In this document: piece after piece, positions 1 through 7,004 of the stretch
Layout of the letters: every line of letters starts with the position of its first letter
Numbering within the stretch: the stretch's first letter is position 1
Origin: Bacteroidia bacterium
Lineage (GTDB): Bacteria > Bacteroidota > Bacteroidia > Bacteroidales > UBA932
Length of the DNA stretch: 20,033 bases
Direction: 5' to 3'
NCBI GenBank assembly: GCA_021153285.1
Contig: JAGKTT010000049.1
Coordinates: forward strand, 1 to 20,033
The notes under the pieces: model-generated
What the model was told of the DNA's origin: nothing
The model's input: only the letters and a program-made list of their open reading frames with translations
The model's database searches: none
Program-made: the position numbers and the translations under genes

Positions 1-1008
1 ATTCATATATTCAGCCTCAGCCAGCAGATACTCTTCTACAGAGGCCCCCGAAACATCGATTGACGACATCACTCCGGCCATCAGTGTCCGCGCCCTTGAC
101 ATATCTTCAGAACGGACTGCCATATGCAGAGTAAAGGCATCATCACAAGGCCCTTCATCAGCAGTCCTGCGGACAAATGAAACATTGGCGGCCGGTATTC
201 CTTCCACTTCCAATGCAGCATTGAGACGTCTTACAGCCACCTTGCCCAACATATCCAGGGCCCTGTCAAAAATAACAGGCTGGACCGTATTCATATATTC
301 ACGGGGAACCCTCTTCGAGACCCACGTCATAGATATTTCCTGCAATTGTCCGATCTGCAGCACCGCACAGCGGGACGAATCCGGAAGATAGACTTCCTTC
401 CTTCCCGCAGAAGGTAAGGCAGGTATCATATACGACATAGCCTCCAAGCGAGAGACCAAAGCTTTCGCGTCCACATCTCCTGACACCACAATAGCCTGAT
501 CGGCAGGCGAATATACCTTTTCCTGAAATGGATTGTCCGAAAAATTTCTGCGGTCAGCAATATTCAGAAGAACCACCAGTGCAGAATCAAGGACTGACTT
601 GTGGTCGGTCAGACGTACTCCGGGAAAACGAAATACTGTTGCATCTTCACTGACAGACACATATCCGTTCTTTCCGGGAACGGATCCGTGACTGATGAAA
701 AAATCCTGAGGAGAAACACCTCGCAGACGAGGAATTGATGCCAATGCCTCGCGGGCAGCAGTCCTGACATCACTTCCACACGCCAAAGAATCCGGAATAT
801 TAAGAGTGCCGGTCTTCTGAATCAGAGCAAAATCAGCCAGACCTTTTTCCGACTTATTTGAAACAATATAATATGACAGTCCATCAGGCAGTACACCGGC
901 AGTCACCGCAGGATCCGCAGGCATCACCGGAAGCTCCTGAGCCGGCATAATTATTGCGGAGAATAGCGCTGATATCAATGCAATTATCTGTCTTAAACCC
1001 AATTTCAT
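1..1008 (-). CDS. M16-like (insulinase-fold) secreted protein lacking the zinc motif, 3' part outside window
   Basis: The first 336 codons are visible; the gene runs off the left edge with no stop. The start is the ATG at 1006-1008, followed by a signal peptide (MKLGLRQII..., hydrophobic to about residue 22, cleavage near MPAQ), so export to the periplasm or outer membrane is likely. The order of blocks follows Bacteroidota PqqL-type M16 peptidases: 'LPDGLSYYIV' and 'ADFALIQKTGTL' near residues 40-65, then 'YSPADQAIVVSGDVD' near 170-185, then a second-half-like helix region. Catalytic M16 members carry HxxEH just after the 'QKxG' block. Here that stretch reads RTAAREALASIPRLRG, with no HxxEH, so this half is probably non-catalytic. 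It may act as a partner or scaffold for an active M16 protein, but that is inference. It is divergent from the TPR gene across a 100-bp shared promoter region. Fold assignment is fairly sure; function is open. Confidence 0.72.
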   Translation of the reverse strand, partial: MKLGLRQIIALISALFSAIIMPAQELPVMPADPAVTAGVLPDGLSYYIVSNKSEKGLADFALIQKTGTLNIPDSLACGSDVRTAAREALASIPRLRGVSPQDFFISHGSVPGKNGYVSVSEDATVFRFPGVRLTDHKSVLDSALVVLLNIADRRNFSDNPFQEKVYSPADQAIVVSGDVDAKALVSRLEAMSYMIPALPSAGRKEVYLPDSSRCAVLQIGQLQEISMTWVSKRVPREYMNTVQPVIFDRALDMLGKVAVRRLNAALEVEGIPAANVSFVRRTADEGPCDDAFTLHMAVRSEDMSRARTLMAGVMSSIDVSGASVEEYLLAEAEYMN

Positions 1009-1025
1009 ACGATTTCCATTTCCAG

Positions 1026-1059
1026 TTTGCAAAAATACGACAAAAAATTTCTATTTTTG
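1026..1059 (+). promoter_or_regulatory. Bacteroidota-type promoter for the TPR gene
   Basis: TTTG at 1026-1029 is followed after 22 bp by TATTTTTG at 1052-1059, a full match to the Bacteroidota -7 consensus TAnnTTTG. Transcription would start near 1065, leaving an AT-rich leader of about 44 nt before the ATG at 1109, with no Shine-Dalgarno sequence. It overlaps the opposing promoter for the M16-like gene. Confidence 0.6.
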
Positions 1060-1062
1060 CAA
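1030..1062 (-). promoter_or_regulatory. Bacteroidota-type promoter for the M16-like gene
   Basis: Read on the minus strand, TTGC (1062-1059) precedes TATTTTTG (1037-1030) by 21 bp, again matching TTTG/TAnnTTTG. The -33 element of each divergent promoter lies in the end of the other's -7 element, because the region is an 11-bp perfect inverted repeat (1027-1037 and 1052-1062). Confidence 0.55.
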
Positions 1063-1108
1063 CTTGCGTTAATTATGAATATTTATCATTAAACAAAACG
1101 AATAAATT

Positions 1109-2050
1109 ATGAAGAAAATTTTCCTCTTTTTTGCAGCAGTCGTTATGACAGCTGGAGTAATGTCTGCCCAGGACATCAATCAGGCAACTGAGGCTTACAA
1201 CAACGGTGCAATGGAGCTCCAGATGGGTAATAACGCAGCTGCCATCGAGAACTTCCAGACTGCCCTTACAATGGGTGAGGCTCTTGGAGACGAGGCTGCC
1301 GATCTTGTTGCAAACTGCAAGAAGGCCATCAGCTCTACATACCTCAGTATGGCAAAGGATCTCTACAACGCAAAGGATTTCGAAGGTGCTCTTGCTGCTT
1401 TCCAGCAGGCTAAGGAAGTAGCTGAAGGATACGGCGAAGCTGAGATCGCAGCAGAGGCTGCCGAGCTTATCGGTCAGACAGAGATGGTAAAATACAATGA
1501 CGAGGGAAAGGCTGCAATGAAGGCTAAGGACTACCCTACAGCTATCGCAGCTTTCAGCAAGGTTCTCGAGATGGATCCTACCAACGGAGCTACAGCTATC
1601 CAGCTTGGCCAGGCATATATGAGAGCTAACCAGCTCGACGAGTCTATCGCAGCTCTCGAGATTGCAAAGGCTAACGGTCAGGAGGCAAACGCAGTGAAGC
1701 TTATCGCTCAGATTTATCTCAAGAAGGCACAGGCTGCAGTAAAGGCAAAGCAGTATCAGGAAGCTGTTGATTTCGCAGCTAAGTCAAACGAGGCTCAGGA
1801 GAGCGGTAATGCTTACAAGATCGCAGCAAGCGCACTCCAGAAGCTTGGAAAGAACGCTGAGTGCATCACTGCATATGAGAAGTACCTCGAAGTGACTCCT
1901 AACGCAAAGGACGCAAGCGGAGTTATCTGCACAATCGCAGTTCTCTACCAGCAGGCTGGCGACAAGGCTAAGGCTAAGGAGTACTATGAGAAGATCGTTA
2001 ACGATCCTCAGTACGGTGCAACAGCACAGGAGCAGCTTAAGACCCTCTAA
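1109..2050 (+). CDS. Secreted Ala-rich tetratricopeptide repeat protein
   Basis: The 313-aa product starts with a clear signal peptide (MKKIFLFFAAVVMTAGVMSAQ, cleavage near residue 20), so it is probably periplasmic. The rest is helical and repetitive. About seven TPR-like units can be laid out at roughly residues 24-60, 65-110, 130-162, 163-195, 196-232, 233-268 and 270-313, with typical spacing such as 'AMKAKDYPTAIAAFSKVLEMDPTN'. TPR superhelices bind other proteins; no catalytic motif is seen. Codon choice is strongly biased (GCA/GCT, AAG, GAG, CAG, ATC) compared with neighbours, which suggests high expression. The U32 gene starts 3 nt after its stop, so the two are almost certainly cotranscribed. 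The partner protein is unknown. Confidence 0.85.
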   Translation: MKKIFLFFAAVVMTAGVMSAQDINQATEAYNNGAMELQMGNNAAAIENFQTALTMGEALGDEAADLVANCKKAISSTYLSMAKDLYNAKDFEGALAAFQQAKEVAEGYGEAEIAAEAAELIGQTEMVKYNDEGKAAMKAKDYPTAIAAFSKVLEMDPTNGATAIQLGQAYMRANQLDESIAALEIAKANGQEANAVKLIAQIYLKKAQAAVKAKQYQEAVDFAAKSNEAQESGNAYKIAASALQKLGKNAECITAYEKYLEVTPNAKDASGVICTIAVLYQQAGDKAKAKEYYEKIVNDPQYGATAQEQLKTL

Positions 2051-2053
2051 TCG

Positions 2054-3922
2054 ATGAGGCAGCTTGAACTGCTTGCTCCGGCAAGAGACGCACAGATCGG
2101 CATCGCAGCAATCGACTGCGGTGCCGATGCTGTGTATATTGCCGGTCCGCAGTTCGGAGCACGACAGGCCGCGGGCAACACCATAGACGACATCAGGACC
2201 CTATGCAATTACGCCCACCGCTTCGGAGCCCGCATCTTCGTGGCTCTAAATACAATATTATACGATGATGAACTGGAGGCGGCATACAGGCAGATGCTTG
2301 CCGTACAGGAAGCCGGAGCCGATGCCCTCATCATTCAGGATATGGCCGTTCTGAAAATGTCTCAGGAAGGAATCGGTGACTTGAGAAATGACTTCCACAT
2401 CCCTCTCCACGCCTCCACACAATGTGCAATACGCACCCCGGAACAGGCTATGTTCCTGGAAAGCGCCGGATTTTCCAGATTGATCCTCGAAAGGGAACTG
2501 TCTCTGGAACAGATCAAGGCGATACGCAGCGCCGTCACCTGCGAGCTTGAATTCTTTGTACACGGAGCTCTGTGCGTCTGCTACAGCGGACAGTGCTATC
2601 TTTCGGAGATGATAGCAGGAAGAAGCGCAAACAGAGGTTCCTGCATCCAAGCCTGCAGATCCAGATACGATCTGACGGATGCTGATGGCAAGGTCATCAT
2701 AAAGGACAAGGCCCTGCTCTCTCTGAAAGACTACAATCTGCGTGACCGCATAGAGGAACTCGCGGAAGCAGGCATTACATCATTCAAGATCGAGGGACGT
2801 CTCAAAAATGAGTCATACGTAAGAAATGTCGTAAGAGATTACTCTATCGCTCTTGACAATATCATAGAAAGGCATCCGTCAGAATACGAGCGCGGATCTT
2901 TCGGACAAGTGACGGGAGGCTTCACTCCAGATACCCGAAAGACATTCAACAGAGGATACACAGAGCTTTTCATTGACGGAAAACGTGGCAAGTGGGCATC
3001 TATGGATGCAGCCAAGTCAATGGGAGAAGAAATCGGACAGGTGACCGGAATCAATAAGGCAAAATCTGAAATCACTCTGAAATTCGCAAGCAAGGATATA
3101 ACCTTGAACAATGGCGACGGTTTTTCTTTTGTAGGACGAGACGGAGGCGTTTCCGGATTCCGCGGAGATGTATGCGCCGGAAATACCATCCGCAGCAAGA
3201 CCGTTTCCGCAATATATCCCGGAGCCAGGATATACAGAAATATCAATGCTGCTTTCGAGAAGGAAATCGAGCGTCAGAGCTGCACACGAGTGATTTCCGC
3301 TTCCGTATCCATTTCCTTCACTACCGAAAACGGGCAATGGCTGATAAACGCTGCCGCCACCAGTGAAGACGGCAGAAAGATCAGCATCACAGCTGAAGCA
3401 GGAGATCAGACAGCAGGCAATTACGACAGGATGTACAATATGATTCTGGGACAGTTCTGCAAGAGTGCAGGCCACTACAGATTCTCGATTGAATCCGTCA
3501 AGACAGACGGAGAACTTCCGTTTATGAGTACATCTGCACTTAATGCCATCAGAAGGAAGCTTGCCGAAGAACTTGACGTCGTACCTTGCGGAAAGAAGGA
3601 CATCCTTCTGAGGAAACCAGGAAAAGTAACAAAACCGCTTCCTCAGAAAGACATCACATACAAAACCAACATTTCAAATCAGATATCCGAAGACTTCTAT
3701 CGTGAAGCGGGGGCAGAGCGCATAGACAGAGCTTATGAGCTCAGACCAGTCAGGACAGCAGAACTGATGAGAACCAAATACTGCATCCGTTTCGAACTTG
3801 GTCTGTGTCCTAAATATCAAGGCGGCAAGGCTCCCGGCCAGCTTTTCCTTCTTAATAACGGACAGAAATTCGCACTACACTTCGACTGCAAGGCCTGCGA
3901 AATGACCCTGACTCAGGCTTAA
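2054..3922 (+). CDS. U32-family protein, probable RNA hydroxylation factor (RlhA/TrhP type)
   Basis: The 622-aa product has the U32 N-terminal barrel start (MRQLELLAPARDAQIGIAAIDCGADAVYIAG) and the U32 signature near residues 170-205: 'HGALCVCYSGQCYLSE' followed by 'GRSANRGSCIQACR', with the clustered cysteines typical of the family. A central DUF3656-like region and a C-terminal block (CIRFELGLCPKYQG..., then FDCKACEM) add more cysteines. Characterised U32 members hydroxylate RNA with prephenate-linked chemistry: RlhA acts on 23S rRNA C2501 and TrhP on tRNA U34. The length (E. coli RlhA is about 650-670 aa, TrhP about 450) and the extra C-terminal domain favour the RlhA-like long class. The older name 'peptidase U32' should not be taken as function. 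It follows the TPR gene by 3 nt. Its TAA stop shares the TTAA at 3919-3922 with the convergent lipoprotein gene. Confidence 0.85.
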   Translation: MRQLELLAPARDAQIGIAAIDCGADAVYIAGPQFGARQAAGNTIDDIRTLCNYAHRFGARIFVALNTILYDDELEAAYRQMLAVQEAGADALIIQDMAVLKMSQEGIGDLRNDFHIPLHASTQCAIRTPEQAMFLESAGFSRLILERELSLEQIKAIRSAVTCELEFFVHGALCVCYSGQCYLSEMIAGRSANRGSCIQACRSRYDLTDADGKVIIKDKALLSLKDYNLRDRIEELAEAGITSFKIEGRLKNESYVRNVVRDYSIALDNIIERHPSEYERGSFGQVTGGFTPDTRKTFNRGYTELFIDGKRGKWASMDAAKSMGEEIGQVTGINKAKSEITLKFASKDITLNNGDGFSFVGRDGGVSGFRGDVCAGNTIRSKTVSAIYPGARIYRNINAAFEKEIERQSCTRVISASVSISFTTENGQWLINAAATSEDGRKISITAEAGDQTAGNYDRMYNMILGQFCKSAGHYRFSIESVKTDGELPFMSTSALNAIRRKLAEELDVVPCGKKDILLRKPGKVTKPLPQKDITYKTNISNQISEDFYREAGAERIDRAYELRPVRTAELMRTKYCIRFELGLCPKYQGGKAPGQLFLLNNGQKFALHFDCKACEMTLTQA

Positions 3923-5127
3923 AGCACCATTATCTCAAAGGTAAGATCCACGTCACCGAAAGATGCCGGGACTCCATTCAGCTTGTCAAACCACAGATAG
4001 TCTACACTCCCCCTCCATACCACATCATCCCTATTGTTGAGAGGAATGCTTATTTCGAACCCATAGCTCTTTCCTTCTACAAAAACCTTTGCTTTAGTAG
4101 ACCATTCAGTACGCGTACCTCCATCATCCTCAGTTATCATCAATGCGCATTTATTTTCTTCTTTATCCGTCCCTTCGTGCCATCCGGTCATAAGTACAGC
4201 ATTGAAATTCTGAGGTATGCCCACCTGACTACGCTTGACCACTATCATAAAATCCGTGATCATCGGATCGTACAGACGCATTTCAGCTTCTGTCATTGCT
4301 GTAAAATCTTCGAGATAACCGAGTTTCACGAAGAACTCGGAGGCACCCGCAAACCAGGAATCAAAATTACGCCTTGCACAAAAATCCCTCAGGATGAGCG
4401 TCTTATAAGCCTCTCTACCTCTAGTTTGCATCGACTTGCCTGGTCGGACGACAATGTTTCCGCCACCTTCGCCCCATTGGGGATCTTCCCTTCTCAGCAT
4501 CTCAAGAGTCGCATAACCTGCATCTGAATTCCTGTTGACGACCCACACCGGCACCTCTGCAGCCATCTTCTCATCCACAATCACCTCCTCCACCTGGCGG
4601 AAACCATTATCATCTGACATAAGTCTGTAACCGACATTAACCTCCGAGCCATCCTCCGGATCAAATGTAACCACAGGCATCGTGATTCCATCCCAATCAT
4701 CAGAGAACGGCCAATATATCTGTATATCCGATTCCATCAAGGCTGCCATAAACTCATCCGGATCCATCATTCCATACGGAGATTTAGTAAATGCCGATGA
4801 ATATACATAATCCTCAATAAGATCCCTAAGCGGCTCAGGGTAATCAGTTCCTGCTTTGCTCAGCGGATCCCCCACTCCGGAACCGGGAGAGGTAAAAAGA
4901 TTTCTCATCGTATATTCCTCATCATAACCATTGCCTGACGAACTGGCCACAGCCTGATGTACCTCATCCATCTGGTTCCGGTCAATCGGAATCATCGCAA
5001 GAATTTCCGCGACCTCTTCGAGCTTTACATAAGAGGAAGAAGCCAAAGATTCATCCGGAAGCTCCCGACATCCTATCATAGCTGGGATCAAAACAGAGGC
5101 AAAAACAATCTTGATATAATCTTTCAT
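3919..5127 (-). CDS. Predicted lipoprotein of unknown function
   Basis: The 402-aa product is read from the ATG at 5125-5127. An in-frame upstream ATG at 5284-5286 exists, but its extra 53 codons cross the terminator hairpin at 5201-5235 and would place the signal sequence internally, so it is rejected. From the chosen start, MKDYIKIVFASVLIPAMIGC is a lipoprotein signal with the lipobox cysteine at residue 20, so the protein should be lipid-anchored in the cell envelope. The acidic residues just after Cys20 (CRELPDES) loosely recall Bacteroidota surface-export signals but do not match one clearly. The mature part is rich in Asp/Glu and Trp, with beta-type segments such as 'IQIYWPFSDDWDG' and 'PVVTFDPEDG' near residues 130-160. 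No enzyme motif is recognised. The gene appears monocistronic and convergent with the U32 gene. Confidence 0.75.
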   Translation of the reverse strand: MKDYIKIVFASVLIPAMIGCRELPDESLASSSYVKLEEVAEILAMIPIDRNQMDEVHQAVASSSGNGYDEEYTMRNLFTSPGSGVGDPLSKAGTDYPEPLRDLIEDYVYSSAFTKSPYGMMDPDEFMAALMESDIQIYWPFSDDWDGITMPVVTFDPEDGSEVNVGYRLMSDDNGFRQVEEVIVDEKMAAEVPVWVVNRNSDAGYATLEMLRREDPQWGEGGGNIVVRPGKSMQTRGREAYKTLILRDFCARRNFDSWFAGASEFFVKLGYLEDFTAMTEAEMRLYDPMITDFMIVVKRSQVGIPQNFNAVLMTGWHEGTDKEENKCALMITEDDGGTRTEWSTKAKVFVEGKSYGFEISIPLNNRDDVVWRGSVDYLWFDKLNGVPASFGDVDLTFEIMVL

Positions 5128-5149
5128 ACGTTCAATAATTTTACTTCTG

Positions 5150-5181
5150 CAAAGTTCCAGACAAATAGCCGTATACTCAAA
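5150..5181 (-). promoter_or_regulatory. Probable promoter of the lipoprotein gene
   Basis: On the minus strand TTTG (5181-5178) is followed after 20 bp by GAACTTTG (5157-5150), one base off the TAnnTTTG consensus. The leader to the ATG at 5127 would be about 17 nt. Confidence 0.45.
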
Positions 5182-5194
5182 AAGAATACGGCTA
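5166..5194. promoter_or_regulatory. 9-bp inverted repeat over the -33 element (operator-like)
   Basis: TAGCCGTAT (5166-5174) and ATACGGCTA (5186-5194) are perfect inverted arms separated by 11 nt, and the TTTG of the lipoprotein promoter lies in the spacer. This is the layout of a repressor or activator site. It could also form a small hairpin; there is no U-run after it. Confidence 0.45.
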
Positions 5195-5198
5195 ATTT

Positions 5199-5236
5199 CA
5201 AAAAACGGCCTTCCAGATATGCTGGAGGCCGTTTTC
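5199..5236 (-). terminator. Rho-independent terminator ending the ponA-ddl-prmC unit
   Basis: On the minus strand, a stem of AAAACGGCCTCCAG pairs with CTGGAAGGCCGTTTT (one bulged base) around a 5-nt loop, and runs directly into a T tract (GTTTTTTG). On the plus strand the trailing T run is only four, so the minus orientation is favoured. It lies about 157 nt after the prmC stop. Confidence 0.8.
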
Positions 5237-5392
5237 AGTCTTGAAATTTGTTTGATTTTTTGTAAAAATCGAACAAATTGTTCCACGATGTTCTACGCCG
5301 CCTGGGTGAAAGCTAACACTCTAAAAGACAACGCTTTAGCCCAAATCACCTACGGGTCAGGTGGAGCAGGTGATTCAAGGTACACGATTGAT
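5237..5392 (-). ncRNA. Candidate structured RNA or 3' UTR element between prmC and its terminator
   Basis: This 156-bp stretch has no convincing protein; overlapping open frames use codons unlike the neighbours. It contains two adjacent hairpins. One pairs AATCACCT (5344-5351) with AGGTGATT (5368-5375), an 8-bp perfect stem with a 16-nt loop. The other pairs GGGTGAAAGC (5304-5313) with GCTTTAGCCC (5333-5342), 9 of 10 positions counting one wobble, with a 19-nt loop. The two are 1 nt apart and could stack. On the minus strand they are followed by the terminator at 5199-5236, so a short RNA processed from the prmC transcript or made from its own promoter is plausible. No known family was recognised; SRP RNA, tRNA and tmRNA were considered and do not fit. 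Confidence 0.35.
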
Positions 5393-6277
5393 TTACAGCG
5401 ATTTAAAGATCACGAAACGATCTCTGTCGTGAAGATCCTTTATGGTGCTGACATTGATGAATCCCTGATTGCGGAATATCTCCTCGGTGTCGGATGGCAG
5501 GGCTTCATTTATTTCCACTATACCATATCCTCCAGGCTTTAGCATTAAGGCAGCCCATTCAGCTACTGCTCTGTAGAAAAGCAGAGGATCGTCATCCGAT
5601 ACGAAAAGGGCAAGATGAGGTTCATAATTCAGGACATTGTTCCTCATAAGAGGCTTCTCGGATTCCATCACATACGGAGGATTGCTGACAATTATATCGA
5701 ACTGCCCCAGAGAGGTCAATGGCTGTGCGAGTACGTCGGCCTTGAAGAATTGGGGCTTGCGGGCACCTGTAGAAGACATTTCTTCAAAGAAATCCTGGCC
5801 GTCGGCCACTTTCAAAGCTCCATCCGATATATCTACAGCCACTACATCCGATCCCGGCAATTCCAAGGCCATTGTCCACGCGATGCAGCCGCTGCCGGTA
5901 CACAGGTCCAGAAGACGTATCGGACATCCGTCAGATATGGCCATAGCAGACGGGCTATCAATTACGGTCCGGCAAAGTAGTTCAGTTTCAGGACGAGGAA
6001 TCAGCACGTCGGGAGAGACATTAAACTTTCTTCCATAGAACCAGGCTTCCCCGAGGACATATTGGAGCGGCTCGCTTGATGCCATCATGGAAAATGCTTC
6101 ACGAACCAGAACCGCATCCTCATCAGATACCATATGTTGTGGTTCAAGGATGTGGGTATGGCGGGTCGTACCGAGCAGCTTCTCCAGGGCCACATAAACC
6201 ATCTCCCGCGCTTCCCTTTCAGGATAAATGACGGAGAGGGTCTGCGTTCCTTCTTTTATGAGGTCTACAAGACGCAT
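5393..6277 (-). CDS. prmC: Peptide chain release factor N5-glutamine methyltransferase
   Basis: The 294-aa product has the PrmC layout. A helical N-terminal domain (residues 1-85) binds the release factor. It is followed by 'RKFNVSPDVLIPRPETELL' (about 83-101), the SAM-binding glycine loop DLCTGSGCIA (124-133), VAVDIS (147-151), and the catalytic NPPY motif at 199-202. PrmC methylates the Gln of the GGQ motif in release factors RF1 and RF2 using S-adenosylmethionine, which is needed for efficient translation termination. Length matches the family (about 280-300 aa). Its ATG overlaps the last base of the ddl stop (TAATG at 6275-6279), implying translational coupling in an intact operon. Because the ddl frame now ends early at 6492, coupling may be impaired here. 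Confidence 0.93.
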   Translation of the reverse strand: MRLVDLIKEGTQTLSVIYPEREAREMVYVALEKLLGTTRHTHILEPQHMVSDEDAVLVREAFSMMASSEPLQYVLGEAWFYGRKFNVSPDVLIPRPETELLCRTVIDSPSAMAISDGCPIRLLDLCTGSGCIAWTMALELPGSDVVAVDISDGALKVADGQDFFEEMSSTGARKPQFFKADVLAQPLTSLGQFDIIVSNPPYVMESEKPLMRNNVLNYEPHLALFVSDDDPLLFYRAVAEWAALMLKPGGYGIVEINEALPSDTEEIFRNQGFINVSTIKDLHDRDRFVIFKSL

Positions 6278-6959
6278 TATGAATTTTCAATGATACTGGT
6301 AAGGAAGTCTGTCATCGAGAGACCGGCAGCACGTACCATCTGTGGTACGAGAGATGCTGCAGTCATACCAGGTATCGTATTGACTTCCAGGAAGTAGAGT
6401 CCGTCCGAAGCACATATGTAATCCACACGTACCAGACCTGCACAGCCCAGGTGGGCATAGATTTTCTTCGAGGTTTCCTGAATCTCATCCCTCAGCGAAT
6501 CAGGAATCTGAGCCGGGCAGACCTCCTTGCTATGTCCATTGTATTTAGCCTCATAGTCAAAGAATTCATTTTCAGTAATGATCTCGATAATGTGATCGCT
6601 GACACGAATGCATTACATCCGCTGTGCGGCACTCCCAGCATTTCGAGATAGCCCTGCATAAGGCCATTCTCACCAGGAGTTCCGTGCTGCATTATATAAG
6701 CATATTCAAATTTTATCTTTTCGCCGCCAATGGCAATAGAAAAGTCAGTCTTGTCGACAAGGACCGTATCCTGGGGCACAACCTGTCGTGCCTCACCATC
6801 CTTACGGTATGCCCTCAATGACCAATTGCCGAATCTGGCAAAAATCTCGAAGACATTATACTTTGTTCCATCAATCTGCGATGCGGTGAACTCTCCGCTT
6901 CGCACCGACACCTCCCACTCGGAGGAGTCACTTCCATATATTACTGCTATATTTTTCAT
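6277..6959 (-). pseudogene. ddl: D-alanine--D-alanine ligase with internal deletion and frameshift
   Basis: The start is the ATG at 6957-6959. The first ~115 codons read as a normal Ddl N-terminus (MKNIAVIYGSDSSEWEVSV..., then 'YIMQHGTPGENGLMQGYLEMLGVPHSGCN'). After about position 6605 the frame goes out of family and stops at 6492-6494 (155 aa). Another frame then reads a normal Ddl C-terminal part from about 6580 to the stop at 6277-6279: 'EIITENEFFDYEAKYNG', 'GLVRVDYI', 'FLEVNTIPGMT' and the C-terminal helix. N and C parts together cover about 228 codons against about 320-330 usual, so roughly 90-100 codons are missing. They include the central ATP-grasp region with the KP..GGSS loop and one base-frame offset. 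As read, no working ligase can be made. It lies 45 bp after ponA and overlaps prmC. Either a true loss with a second ddl elsewhere, or an assembly error. Confidence 0.88.
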
Positions 6960-7004
6960 AATAATTCCAATATTAGATTCCTCGACAAGCTCGCAATGAC
7001 AGAA

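Noticed and set aside
5128..5286. N-terminal extension of the lipoprotein gene to an upstream ATG
   Set aside because: It would read through the terminator and bury the lipoprotein signal 53 residues inside the protein.
5300..5380. Resemblance of GGGTCAGGTGGAGCAGG to the SRP RNA core
   Set aside because: The conserved GGAA tetraloop and the flanking symmetric loop bases are missing, so it is not called as ffs.
5219..5542. A 107-codon plus-strand open frame covering the spacer and the end of prmC
   Set aside because: It begins inside the terminator hairpin, overlaps 150 bp of prmC in antisense and uses codons rare in the neighbours; the hairpins explain the region better.
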